From NCBI RefSeq assembly GCF_008801605.1, contig NZ_VZPJ01000014.1, forward strand, positions 1 to 64,000: DNA of 64,000 bases, in the 5' to 3' direction. Positions within the stretch are counted from its first letter, which is position 1; the number at the start of each line of letters is the position of its first letter. The stretch is from Pseudomonas brassicacearum subsp. brassicacearum. Its GTDB lineage: Bacteria > Pseudomonadota > Gammaproteobacteria > Pseudomonadales > Pseudomonadaceae. The position numbers were made by a program, and so were the translations under genes. Below, one piece after another: positions 1 through 7,745 of this stretch. The notes beneath the pieces were generated by a model, which was given only the letters and a program-made list of their open reading frames with translations, was not told the DNA's origin and ran no database searches.

Positions 1-295
1 CGGCAATGGCCGCGAAGTGGTGGCCGAAAAGAATGTGTTTGTTGGTCGGGACGTAGTCCAGGCCATCGTTGTTGAGCACGGCGGGAGTAGCCCGGCGCGC
101 ATCGAGTTGCATCACGTTGTTGGCGATGAAGAGGCTGTAGTAGCGGTAGGCGACCAGATAGATGGCCACGGCTGCGACGACGATCCAGAGGGCGTTGATG
201 GGTTCGCCGCGGCGCAAGGCCACGACACTCAACGCACAGGCTCCCAGAACAGCCACGGCAAACCAGGCGAGGTGTTTAACCAGACGGGTTGTCAT
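1..295 (-). CDS. cstA: Carbon starvation protein CstA-type transporter, N-terminal part
   Basis: This is the first 98 codons of an inner-membrane peptide/pyruvate-type transporter; the rest lies beyond the left edge. The ATG is at 293-295. The translation opens with a hydrophobic helix (about residues 7-23, KHLAWFAVAVLGACALSVV), a second helix (about 30-50), and then the CstA hallmark stretch LDYVPTNKHILFGHHFAAIA at residues 78-97. That combination is typical of the CstA/BtsT family. It is divergent from a Cache-domain sensor kinase and response regulator at 606-2631. In enterobacteria BtsT-type transporters are controlled by pyruvate-sensing two-component systems, so a regulatory link is plausible but inferred. 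Confidence 0.88.
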   Translation of the reverse strand, partial: MTTRLVKHLAWFAVAVLGACALSVVALRRGEPINALWIVVAAVAIYLVAYRYYSLFIANNVMQLDARRATPAVLNNDGLDYVPTNKHILFGHHFAAIA

Positions 296-402
296 TGCGT
301 GTCTCCTGCCGATATCCAGTGGATTGCGGCGATTGTTTTTATAGTGTGCCCCGGCTATTCGGAGCCGGCCCAATATCCCTGCAATGGGTCAATAAATAAA
401 TC

Positions 403-417
403 CGTAGTACTACGTAG
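403..417. promoter_or_regulatory. Short overlapping palindromes in the cstA / sensor-kinase intergenic region
   Basis: The 310-nt gap between the divergent cstA and histidine-kinase genes (296-605) holds a 12-bp perfect palindrome CGTAGTACTACG (403-414) that overlaps a second one, CTACGTAG (410-417), in an AT-rich patch. The rest of the gap is a REPIN-like repeat and unremarkable sequence. The position would suit an operator for the neighbouring NarL-type regulator controlling cstA. This is inference from symmetry and location only. Confidence 0.35.
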
Positions 418-428
418 AACCCCAACTT

Positions 429-515
429 CTGTGGGAGCAAGGCTGCCCGCGATAGAGTCAATACGGTCTTTCATAAACCGCGGCGCCTGCATCGCGAGCA
501 AGCTTTGCTCCCACA
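429..515. repeat. REPIN: two inverted REP sequences
   Basis: A GTGGGAGCAAG-type REP at the left and its inverted partner (CGCGAGCAAGCTTTGCTCCCACA) at the right flank about 45 nt of unrelated sequence. This is the usual REP-doublet arrangement of fluorescent pseudomonads. It lies about 90 nt upstream of the sensor-kinase gene. Confidence 0.85.
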
Positions 516-605
516 TGTCTTGCGCCACAGGTTTTATGCCTCATCCATGGGTTTGGCATATGATGCCGCCATTCGCCTCCCCGCCGAGTCCGGACAGGAG
601 TACAG

Positions 606-1967
606 ATGCTGCTCAAACACAAAATCGTCGCTCTCGGGATTTTGCCGCTGGTCCTGGCCATCGCGGTCATCTGCGCCCTGGTGATCTCGCTCAATCGCCA
701 GTTGGGCGATCAACAGGCGCAACTGATCGAAGACAGCATCCTGGCGAGCAAGCGCGCGGAGCTGAAGAACTATGTCGAGATGGCGCAGAGCCTGATCGCC
801 CCGCTGTATGACAACGGTCGGGGAGACGAGCGCGCACAGCAGCAGGTCCTGGAAGAACTGCGCAAGCTCAGCTTCGGCATCAACGGTTACTTTTTCGTGT
901 ACGACCGCCAGGGCCGCAGCCTCATGCATGCCCGCCAGTCGGAACTGGTGGGGCAATACCTCTGGGACATGAAGGACCCCCACGGCCTGCCGGTCATCCA
1001 GGCATTGCTCAAGAGTGCCGAGTCAGGCGAAGGGTTCCAGCGTTATGCCTGGAACAAACCCTCCTCCGGCCAGGTGACCGACAAGCTGGCCTATGTCGTG
1101 ATGCTCGATCAATGGGGCTGGATGCTCGGCACCGGGATTTACCTGGAGGACGTCGAACGCGCCACCCAGCAAGCCCGCGACGAAGTTGCCCACGGCATCC
1201 ACAGCACCATGCAAGCCATCGCCGCGATCGCCTTGGTGGCGGTCCTGCTGGTATTTGCCGGCGGCATGACCCTCAACGTCAGCGAACATCGCCTGGCCGA
1301 CAAAAAGCTGCAGCGGCTGAATCAGCGCATCGTCAGCTTGCAGGAAGAGGAACGCTCGCGGGTTTCTCGCGAGCTGCACGACGGCATCAGCCAACTGCTG
1401 GTGTCGATAAAGTTCCAGTTCGAACTGGCCAGCCATGTGTTGGAGAACGGCCAGGAGAATGGCGTGGGCATCCTCAAGAACGCGACCGATCGGCTAGGCG
1501 AAGCCATCGGCGAAATCCGTAGCATCTCCCATGACTTGCGCTCGTCCCTGCTCGATACCCTGGGCCTGCCCGCCGCCATTGGCCAACTCGCGACCGAGTT
1601 CCAACAGCGCAGCGGGCTTGAAGTGTCCTACCGAAGCAACGAATTCGATTGCCGCCTGGAAAATGGCGCCCCTGTCTCGCTGTTCCGCATTGCCCAGGAA
1701 GCCCTGACCAATATCGAGCGCCATGCCGGGGCGAAAAGTGTCGGCATCACCCTGTTCGGCTCCAGCCAGTCCTTGCGCCTGACGGTGGTGGATGACGGGA
1801 TGGGCTTCAATGTCCCGCAAGTAGAGCGCGGCCACGCCGGCATCGGCCTGCGCAATATCCGCGAACGGGTCGAGCATTTCGGCGGACGCCTGGAGGTGAC
1901 CTCGGCACCGGGACGAAGCGAACTGGATATCCTGCTGCCCATGAACCTCTCGGTAACGGAAAACTGA
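606..1967 (+). CDS. Cache-domain sensor histidine kinase (HisKA_3 / NarL-partner type)
   Basis: A 453-residue membrane sensor kinase. TM1 is at about residues 8-28, followed by a periplasmic single-Cache region (about 35-185; GINGYFFVYDRQGRSLMHA and WGWMLGTGIYLEDV are typical sCache_2 segments), then TM2 at about 198-222. The H-box RVSRELHDGISQ puts the phospho-acceptor at His258 (HisKA_3 type). The HATPase region shows an N-box around Asn369, a G1 box DDGMGF at 396-401 and GIGLRNIRER. It precedes a LuxR/NarL-type response regulator by 31 nt, so the two form an operon and a cognate pair. It is divergent from cstA. Cache domains of this class often bind small carboxylates, so a pyruvate, acetate or other C2-C4 acid signal is a reasonable guess, but the ligand cannot be read from sequence. 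Confidence 0.93.
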   Translation: MLLKHKIVALGILPLVLAIAVICALVISLNRQLGDQQAQLIEDSILASKRAELKNYVEMAQSLIAPLYDNGRGDERAQQQVLEELRKLSFGINGYFFVYDRQGRSLMHARQSELVGQYLWDMKDPHGLPVIQALLKSAESGEGFQRYAWNKPSSGQVTDKLAYVVMLDQWGWMLGTGIYLEDVERATQQARDEVAHGIHSTMQAIAAIALVAVLLVFAGGMTLNVSEHRLADKKLQRLNQRIVSLQEEERSRVSRELHDGISQLLVSIKFQFELASHVLENGQENGVGILKNATDRLGEAIGEIRSISHDLRSSLLDTLGLPAAIGQLATEFQQRSGLEVSYRSNEFDCRLENGAPVSLFRIAQEALTNIERHAGAKSVGITLFGSSQSLRLTVVDDGMGFNVPQVERGHAGIGLRNIRERVEHFGGRLEVTSAPGRSELDILLPMNLSVTEN

Positions 1968-1998
1968 TGCGCGCCCCTTACAACAAGAGCACCTGCCG

Positions 1999-2631
1999 AT
2001 GAACCTGCCTCCGGTGATTCGCGTCGCGCTGGTCGACGATCACTCCCTGGTCCGCGACGGCATCAAGGCCCTGCTGTCCGTCATGCCCCGACTGGACGTG
2101 GTGGGCGAAGCCGAGAATGGTGCGCAGGCGATCGAAATGGTCGGTCGCAGCCAACCGGACCTGCTGCTGATGGACATCAGCCTCAAGGACATGAACGGGC
2201 TCGAGTTGACCCGACTGCTGGGCAAGCAATACCCCAGCCTCAAGATCCTTATCCTCAGCATGTATGACAATTACGAGTACGTGAGCGAATCCGTGCGCTC
2301 CGGCGCCAGCGGCTACGTGCTCAAGAACGCGCCGTCGCGGGAAATCATCGCGGCCATCGAAGCCATCATCAGCGGCGGCACGTTCTACAGTGCCGAGATC
2401 GCCCAGCGGCTCGCCACCAACCCGAACACCGACAGCGAGCTGACGCCGCGCGAGAGCCAGGTGCTGGCGAAAATGGTCCAGGGCCTGAACAACAAGGAAA
2501 TGGCCCGCGAGCTGGACATCAGCGTACGCACCGTCGAAACCCATCGCCTGAGCATCCGCCGCAAGCTGAACATCGACAAGCCCGCGGCCCTGGTGAAATA
2601 CGCGATCGACCACGGGATCATTTCGCGCTAG
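1999..2631 (+). CDS. NarL/FixJ-family response regulator
   Basis: A 210-residue DNA-binding response regulator. The receiver domain covers residues 1 to about 122, with an acidic pocket (VDDH near the N-terminus), phospho-acceptor Asp59 in LLLMDISLKDMNGLEL, and the conserved SGYVLKNA lysine region near 105. A LuxR-type helix-turn-helix occupies about 144-205 (ELTPRESQVLAKMVQG, KEMARELDISVRTVETH). It lies 31 nt downstream of the Cache histidine kinase and is presumably its partner. The probable target is the divergent cstA promoter. A strong hairpin follows the stop codon. Confidence 0.95.
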   Translation: MNLPPVIRVALVDDHSLVRDGIKALLSVMPRLDVVGEAENGAQAIEMVGRSQPDLLLMDISLKDMNGLELTRLLGKQYPSLKILILSMYDNYEYVSESVRSGASGYVLKNAPSREIIAAIEAIISGGTFYSAEIAQRLATNPNTDSELTPRESQVLAKMVQGLNNKEMARELDISVRTVETHRLSIRRKLNIDKPAALVKYAIDHGIISR

Positions 2632-2648
2632 AGGCCCCGCACAGCCCT

Positions 2649-2678
2649 TGTGGCGAGGGAGTTTGCTCCCTCGCCACA
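2649..2678. terminator. Hairpin between convergent genes (bidirectional terminator-like, single REP)
   Basis: A perfect 13-bp stem TGTGGCGAGGGAG (2649-2661) pairs with its complement (2666-2678) across a 4-nt loop. It lies between the response regulator and the convergent epimerase-like gene. There is no long T-tract, so it may be a lone REP-type palindrome acting as a transcript stabiliser or attenuator rather than a classical intrinsic terminator. Confidence 0.6.
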
Positions 2679-2689
2679 GGTTATTCATT

Positions 2690-3559
2690 TCAATCGACGT
2701 GATAATAGCCAGGCAACTCAAGATCATCCAACAGACTCGGGCCGCTTGGCGTCCAGCCCAGCAAGGCGCGGGTGTATTCGCTGGACACTGCCATGTTCGC
2801 GCCCGCCATGTGGGCGAACCAGCCGAAATGCTCACGCTCCCGGGATTCCACCGGCAACCCCAGGCCACGACCGATCGCCAGGGCAATGTCCTTGAACGGC
2901 ACAGCCTCGTCGGCGACGGCGTGGTAGACGGACTGCGTCACGCCCTGCTCCAGCGCCAGCCGATAGACCCGTGCGGCGTCCAGCCGATGCACGCCCGACC
3001 AGCAGTGGACGCCGTCCCCGAGATAGGCCGAAACGCCCGTCTCCCGGGCCAGGCGAACCAGGATCGGAACGAATCCGTGGTCGCCGAGGCCATGGACCGA
3101 GGGTGCCAGGCGCACGGTCGCGCAGCGCACACCACGCTCGACCAGCGTCCGGGCCGCCGTTTCGGATTTGCGCGGCGAAGCCGGGCTGGGCACCTCCAGC
3201 TCGCTCGCGCCCCGAGTCAAGCCCAACAGGCCGGACGTCACCAGCAAAGGTCGCTCAGACCCCTGCAGCACGCTGCCCAATACTTCGATTACATGGCGGT
3301 CCAACTCAGCGTTCTCGGCAAACCGCGAGAAGTCATGATTGAACGCGGTGTGAATCACCGCATCCGCCGCCGAAGCCGCCCGGTGCAGGACGTCGAGGTC
3401 ATTCAATGTCCCGCGGACCACCTTCGCGCCGGTCGCGGCCAGTGCGGCAACCTTGTCATCGGAACGGGCCAGGCCGGTGACCTGATAGCCGGCACCGATC
3501 AATTCCTGGACCACGGCAGACCCAACCCAGCCCGTGGCACCGGTAACGAATACATGCAT
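2690..3559 (-). CDS. NAD(P)-dependent epimerase/dehydratase-family (atypical SDR) protein
   Basis: A 289-residue extended/atypical SDR. The N-terminus MHVFVTGATGWVGSAVVQELI is the Rossmann TGATGxxG motif, followed by VTGLARSDDKVAALAATGAKVVRGTLND, typical of the NAD(P)-binding NmrA/epimerase group. Related proteins are annotated as SDR-family oxidoreductases of unknown substrate. It is followed on the same strand by nothing closely spaced; upstream lies the MFS gene, 55 nt away on the same strand, so co-transcription from the MFS promoter is possible. That would place it under the TetR regulator at 4983. Confidence 0.85.
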   Translation of the reverse strand: MHVFVTGATGWVGSAVVQELIGAGYQVTGLARSDDKVAALAATGAKVVRGTLNDLDVLHRAASAADAVIHTAFNHDFSRFAENAELDRHVIEVLGSVLQGSERPLLVTSGLLGLTRGASELEVPSPASPRKSETAARTLVERGVRCATVRLAPSVHGLGDHGFVPILVRLARETGVSAYLGDGVHCWSGVHRLDAARVYRLALEQGVTQSVYHAVADEAVPFKDIALAIGRGLGLPVESREREHFGWFAHMAGANMAVSSEYTRALLGWTPSGPSLLDDLELPGYYHVD

Positions 3560-3614
3560 GTTTCAAACTCCTGATTAGAACCATCGAGGAACACAGACTC
3601 ACTTCTGGCGCAGC

Positions 3615-4841
3615 TCAAGCCGGCTGCCGGCCTTGCATCCCTGGCATCACCAATGCCAGCGCCACGACAAAGGCCAGCATCACCGTAACGGCCCCGCCCA
3701 GGTAAACCGCGCCGATCCCCCACGTGCCCGCCAACGCCCCAGCCAACGGGCTGCTCAGCCCCAGGGAAATGTCCAGGAACGCGACATAGGCCCCCATGGC
3801 GAGACTGCGGTTCTGCGCTGGCGCGCGTTTCACCGCCTCCACCCCAAAGCCCGGGAAGGCCAGGGAATAGCCGAAGCCGGTGAGCGCTGCGCCCAGATAG
3901 GCCACCAGCGCAGTGTCGGCGCCCCAGATCAGCAATTGCCCGACGGCTTCGATCACCACACAGACCAGGGCGACACGCGCGCCGCCGATCTTGTCTGGAA
4001 GGTGGCCAAAGAGCAGGCGCGCACCGATGAACGCCAGCCCGAATGCGGTGAACGCCAGAGAGGCATTGCCCCAATCCCTGGCCGCAAACAACAGCGCGAT
4101 AAAAGCCGTGATGACACCGAAGCCAACGCTGCAAAACGCCAACCCCATGCCCGGCACCCACACCGCGCCCAGCACCTTGTAGAACGGTGCCCGCCGGGTC
4201 GCCGTAGGGGCGACAGCCCGGACACCCGCGACAATCGCCAGCGCCAGCAGCGGGATGAAAATCGTCGCGACGGCAATGCCGGTGAACCCCCAGCCGCTAT
4301 TCAGCGCCACGCCGAGCGGAGCGCCCAGGGCATAGGCGCCGTACATGGCAATACCATTCCAGGCCATGACCTTGCCAGCATGCTGCGCGCCGACCAGGCC
4401 GATGCCCCAACCCAACGCGCCGGTGACGATCAGGCTTTCACCCAGGGCCAACAGGACACGACCGCCCAGCAAGAGCCAGACCGACGTGACAGGCGTAGCA
4501 ACGAACGCCAAGGACAGCAGATAAACCAACCCGGAAACCGCCGCCGTCACCAGGCCGACCATGACGGCGCGCTTGCCTCCGCGCATGTCAGCGAAGTTGC
4601 CGGCCCAGGCGCGTGACAACAGCGCCGCGGCAAATTGTGCGCCGACCACCAGGCCGATGACCAGCGTACCCATGCCTAGCGTGTCATGCAGGTGCAGGGG
4701 CAAGACCGGCAATTGCATGCCCAGGGTCAGAAAACCGATGAATACCGTCAGCGTGAGTGGCAACAGCTTGAGCACCGGCTTGACGTCAGCGCTTGCCTGA
4801 GGCGCCAAGGAGGCGCCCTGATGAACGTTTTTTTGAGTCAT
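3615..4841 (-). CDS. MFS transporter (YhhS/YfcJ-like sugar or drug efflux)
   Basis: A membrane protein of about 408 residues with 12 predicted hydrophobic segments. It has an MFS A-like motif after TM2 (NFADMRGGKRAVMVG) and a second half starting near RAPFYKVLGAVWVPG. It resembles YhhS/YfcJ-type exporters. I prefer the ATG at 4841 (MTQKNVHQG); a GTG 12 nt upstream at 4853 is also in frame. It is divergent from a TetR-family gene, and the shared 141-nt intergenic region contains an inverted repeat that is a good operator candidate. It is therefore probably a TetR-repressed efflux gene; the substrate is unknown. Confidence 0.9.
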   Translation of the reverse strand: MTQKNVHQGASLAPQASADVKPVLKLLPLTLTVFIGFLTLGMQLPVLPLHLHDTLGMGTLVIGLVVGAQFAAALLSRAWAGNFADMRGGKRAVMVGLVTAAVSGLVYLLSLAFVATPVTSVWLLLGGRVLLALGESLIVTGALGWGIGLVGAQHAGKVMAWNGIAMYGAYALGAPLGVALNSGWGFTGIAVATIFIPLLALAIVAGVRAVAPTATRRAPFYKVLGAVWVPGMGLAFCSVGFGVITAFIALLFAARDWGNASLAFTAFGLAFIGARLLFGHLPDKIGGARVALVCVVIEAVGQLLIWGADTALVAYLGAALTGFGYSLAFPGFGVEAVKRAPAQNRSLAMGAYVAFLDISLGLSSPLAGALAGTWGIGAVYLGGAVTVMLAFVVALALVMPGMQGRQPA

Positions 4842-4900
4842 AACCCTACTCACAGAAAGGATGCGATGTGACGTTGAACGTTGTCTGTGGAGCCGACTAG

Positions 4901-4922
4901 AATGCGATCAATTCGTCGCATT
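4901..4922. promoter_or_regulatory. Putative TetR operator AATGCGA-N8-TCGCATT
   Basis: A perfect 7-bp inverted repeat (AATGCGA at 4901-4907, TCGCATT at 4916-4922, 8-nt spacer) lies midway between the divergent MFS and TetR genes. Extra half-sites repeat the same word: TCGCATT at 4941-4947, TTCGCATT shortly after it, and ATGCGAT at 4861-4867. Size, symmetry and location fit a TetR-family operator controlling both genes. Confidence 0.65.
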
Positions 4923-4982
4923 CAAGATACGAACAATCCGTCGCATTTCCTATTCGCATTCCCTTCCAAGGCTCATGCCCGT

Positions 4983-5636
4983 ATGTCCGAACGCTCAAGC
5001 CCGCAGATTTCCTCACGCAAACAGCCGCAACAGGCACGCTCCACCGAGCTCGTCGCCGCCGTTCTGGAGGCGGCTGTTCAGGTTCTGGCGACCCAGGGCG
5101 CGGCACGTTTCACGGTGGCCCGGGTTGCCGAGCGAGCTGGCGTGAGCGTCGGCTCGGTGTATCAGTACTTCCCGAACAAAGCGGCGATCCTGTTCCGCCT
5201 GCAAAGTGATGAATGGCGACAAACCAGCGATATGCTGCGCGAGATCCTTGAAGACAGCCGCCAGCCGCCCTTCGAGCGGCTGCGCAGCCTCGTGCGGGCG
5301 TTCATCCAGTCCGAATGCGACGAGGCCCAGATACGCGTCGCGCTCAACGACGCCGCGCCGCTCTACCGCGACGCCCCCGAACACCAGGCCGCGCGGATGT
5401 CGGTACAACAATCGGTGGACGCCTTCATGCTGCAAGCACTGCCTGCCGTCCCGGCACAGGCCCGCGCCCTGGCAGGTGACCTGGTGATCACGACGCTCAG
5501 TACCGTGGGCAAGCGATTTTCATCCGCGCCCCGCTCTCCTGTGGAAGTTGCCGTCTATAGCGATGCCATGGCCGATATGTTCTGCGCCTACCTGGAAAGC
5601 CTGCAGCGACAGCCCCCCGAGACTACGCTCAGCTGA
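4983..5636 (+). CDS. TetR/AcrR-family transcriptional regulator
   Basis: A 217-residue one-component repressor when started at the ATG at 4983 (MSERSSPQISSRKQ). A TTG 102 nt upstream is in frame, but it would place the coding sequence across the operator and is less likely. The N-terminal TetR HTH is clear: STELVAAVLEAAVQVLATQGAARFTVARVAERAGVSVGSVYQYFPNK at about residues 17-63, with the recognition helix GVSVGSVYQYF. The C-terminal ligand-binding region is not specific. It is divergent from the MFS exporter, which is its likely target. Confidence 0.92.
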   Translation: MSERSSPQISSRKQPQQARSTELVAAVLEAAVQVLATQGAARFTVARVAERAGVSVGSVYQYFPNKAAILFRLQSDEWRQTSDMLREILEDSRQPPFERLRSLVRAFIQSECDEAQIRVALNDAAPLYRDAPEHQAARMSVQQSVDAFMLQALPAVPAQARALAGDLVITTLSTVGKRFSSAPRSPVEVAVYSDAMADMFCAYLESLQRQPPETTLS

Positions 5637-5728
5637 CTGTTCACGATCAACACCGCAGTGACAGCGAGCAGGCGCTTTCACTACACTCCCCGGTCTTGTT
5701 CCCCTCCGTTGCGAGACGTCCAATCACT

Positions 5729-6520
5729 ATGAAAAACATAACAAGTTCGATGACGCTCTGTGGCCTGTTGGCGCTCTCCGGCGGCGCCCTGGCCGAGCCG
5801 GCACCTTCGCTGCTGGACCAGGTCCTGCAACGCGGCGAACTGAAGGTGTGCACCACCGGCGACTACAAGCCCTATACCTTTAAAACCGAAGCGGGCGAAT
5901 ACGAAGGCATCGACATCGATATGGCGCGGTCGCTGGCCGCCAGCCTGGGCGTCAAGGTGCAATGGGTGCAGACCACCTGGAAAACCCTGATGCCGGATAT
6001 GGTTGCCGGTCAATGCGACATCGGCATGGGCGGGATTTCGGTGACGCTGGAACGCCAGAAGAAAGCCTATTTCAGTGACACCCTGGACGTGGATGGCAAG
6101 ATCCCGCTGGTGCGTTGCGAAGACAAGGAGCGCTACCAGACCCTCGAACAGATGAACCAGCCTTCGGTACGCCTTGTGGAGCCGGCCGGCGGCACCAACG
6201 AAGCCTTCGTCCGGGCGTTCCTGCCCAACGGCCAGCTCAGTTTCCACGACAACGTGACCATCTTCCAGCAACTGCTGGACAAGAAAGCCGACGTGATGAT
6301 TACCGACGCGTCAGAAGCGCTCTACCAGCAAAAACTCAAGCCCGGCCTGTGCGCGGTCAACCCGACCCGCTACCTGCAATATGGCGAGAAGGCCTACCTG
6401 CTGCCTCGGGATGACGCCACCTGGAAGATGTACGTCGATCAGTGGCTGCACCTGAGCAAGGCCAATGGCAGCTACCAGAAAGTGATTGGGCAGTGGTTGG
6501 CCGTCCCGGCCGCCCAATAA
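5729..6520 (+). CDS. pheC: Cyclohexadienyl dehydratase-like periplasmic protein (PheC / amino-acid-binding family)
   Basis: A 263-residue secreted protein. It has a Sec signal peptide (residues 1 to about 22, ending GGALA) followed by an SBP_bac_3 fold: LKVCTTGDYKPYTFKTEAGEYEGIDIDMARSLAASLG, then GQCDIGMGGISVTLERQKKAYFS. The segments TTGDYKP, VEPAGGTNE, NVTIFQQLLDKKADVMITDASEA, LCAV, EKAYLLPRD and YVDQWLHL match what I know of P. aeruginosa cyclohexadienyl dehydratase PheC, a catalytically active member of the binding-protein fold that converts prephenate to phenylpyruvate and arogenate to phenylalanine. Catalysis is inferred, since non-catalytic relatives exist. The start at 5729 is chosen for the signal peptide; an in-frame ATG-less extension upstream is not needed. 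Confidence 0.75.
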   Translation: MKNITSSMTLCGLLALSGGALAEPAPSLLDQVLQRGELKVCTTGDYKPYTFKTEAGEYEGIDIDMARSLAASLGVKVQWVQTTWKTLMPDMVAGQCDIGMGGISVTLERQKKAYFSDTLDVDGKIPLVRCEDKERYQTLEQMNQPSVRLVEPAGGTNEAFVRAFLPNGQLSFHDNVTIFQQLLDKKADVMITDASEALYQQKLKPGLCAVNPTRYLQYGEKAYLLPRDDATWKMYVDQWLHLSKANGSYQKVIGQWLAVPAAQ

Positions 6521-6546
6521 CCGTTCGCTGACAAAACAAAAAAACA

Positions 6547-6637
6547 TGTGGAAGCGAGCTTGCTCGCGATGGCGCCACGTCTGCCGCATTGATGTTGGCT
6601 GACGCACCGCTATCGCGAGCAAGCTCGCTCCCACACA
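6547..6637. repeat. REPIN between convergent genes
   Basis: Two inverted REP units (GTGGAAGCGAGCTTGCTCGCGAT and ATCGCGAGCAAGCTCGCTCCCAC) surround about 40 nt. They fill the gap between the pheC-like gene and the convergent TRAP operon, where they may act as a transcript end. Confidence 0.9.
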
Positions 6638-6670
6638 GGGTTGGGCCTGTTCAGGACTGACCGCTTTACG

Positions 6671-7690
6671 TCACTGCGCCGCCCGCACCTTGGCGATCTC
6701 CTCGTACATCGTCTTCACCAGCTCGCCATCCAGGGATTTGGCGAACTTGTCGATCACCGGTTGCACGCGCTCACGAAAGCGATCTTTCTCGGCTGGGGTG
6801 ATCTCATTCACGGTCATCGCGCCGGCCAACGTCACCTTGGCCTTGTCCATGCCCGCCGCCGTGACTTCACGCTGGAATGTTTGCGCTTCGGCCGCGGCCG
6901 CGCGAATCATTGCCTTTTCGTCGTCGTTAAGGCGGTTCCAGGTTTTCTGGCTGATGATCAACGACTGCGGGTTGAAGATGTGGCCCGTGACGGAGAGATA
7001 CTTCTGCACCTCGTAGAACTTGTTGCCCTCAATCACGGTGAACGGGTTTTCCTGACCGTCGATGGTGTGTTGCTCAAGACCCGTGTAGACCTCGGGGAAC
7101 GCCATCGGCACCGGGTTGGCGCCCAGGGCGGAGAAGGTCTCCAGGTAGATCGGCGACTGGATGACGCGAATCTTCAAGCCCTGCATGTCCTCAAGCTTGG
7201 TCACCGGGTGCTTGCTGTTGGTCAGGTTACGGAAACCCAGGTCCCAATAACCCAGCCCTACCAGCCCCTTGCTATCCAGTTGCGCCGCCAGTTTCTGCCC
7301 GACCGGCCCATCGATCACCGCATGGGCTTCCTCGACGTTGTTGAACAGGAACGGGAAATCGAGCATGGCATAATCCGGTGCCTGGGCGGCCAGGATGCCG
7401 GAGTTGAGCACGGTGATGTCCAGCGTGCCGCCCTGCAACGCCGACACCGTTTGCACGTCGCCGCCTAGCGTACCGCCGGGGAACAGGCGGACCTTGATCT
7501 TGCCACCGCTCTTTTCGCTGAGCAGGTCGGCGAACTTCTGCGCGCCCTGCCCTTGTGGATGCTCCTTGACGTTCTGGAACGCGAATCGCAGGGTACGTTC
7601 GCGGATTTCATCGGCGTGGCTGACCACGCTACCCAGCAGCAGTCCCGTTGCGCACGCCCCGGCCAACAGGGTTTTCATCAGTTGTCCCAT
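6671..7690 (-). CDS. TRAP transporter periplasmic solute-binding protein (DctP family)
   Basis: A 339-residue binding protein with a signal peptide (about 1-26, ending SHA). The start at 7690 has a GGAGAG Shine-Dalgarno 5-6 nt upstream; an internal Met at residue 5 is possible. DctP features include SEKSGGKIKVRLFPGGTLGG, the solute-coordinating region VIQSPIYLETFSALGANPVPMAFPEVYTGLEQ with its conserved Arg near 170, and TIDGQENPF. It is last in the DctQ-DctM-DctP operon. Substrates of this family are C4-dicarboxylates, sugar acids and related carboxylates. No catabolic gene is adjacent to narrow the choice. Confidence 0.93.
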   Translation of the reverse strand: MGQLMKTLLAGACATGLLLGSVVSHADEIRERTLRFAFQNVKEHPQGQGAQKFADLLSEKSGGKIKVRLFPGGTLGGDVQTVSALQGGTLDITVLNSGILAAQAPDYAMLDFPFLFNNVEEAHAVIDGPVGQKLAAQLDSKGLVGLGYWDLGFRNLTNSKHPVTKLEDMQGLKIRVIQSPIYLETFSALGANPVPMAFPEVYTGLEQHTIDGQENPFTVIEGNKFYEVQKYLSVTGHIFNPQSLIISQKTWNRLNDDEKAMIRAAAAEAQTFQREVTAAGMDKAKVTLAGAMTVNEITPAEKDRFRERVQPVIDKFAKSLDGELVKTMYEEIAKVRAAQ

Positions 7691-7745
7691 GTCACTCTCC
7701 GATCATTATTGTTTTTAAGTCGAGCTACTACGGCTTGCACCGGCA

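Noticed and set aside
17..811. 264-codon open frame on the + strand at the left edge
   Set aside because: It runs antisense to the cstA start and across a REPIN into the histidine kinase in a different frame. It has no family resemblance and non-coding codon usage; it is a high-GC shadow frame.
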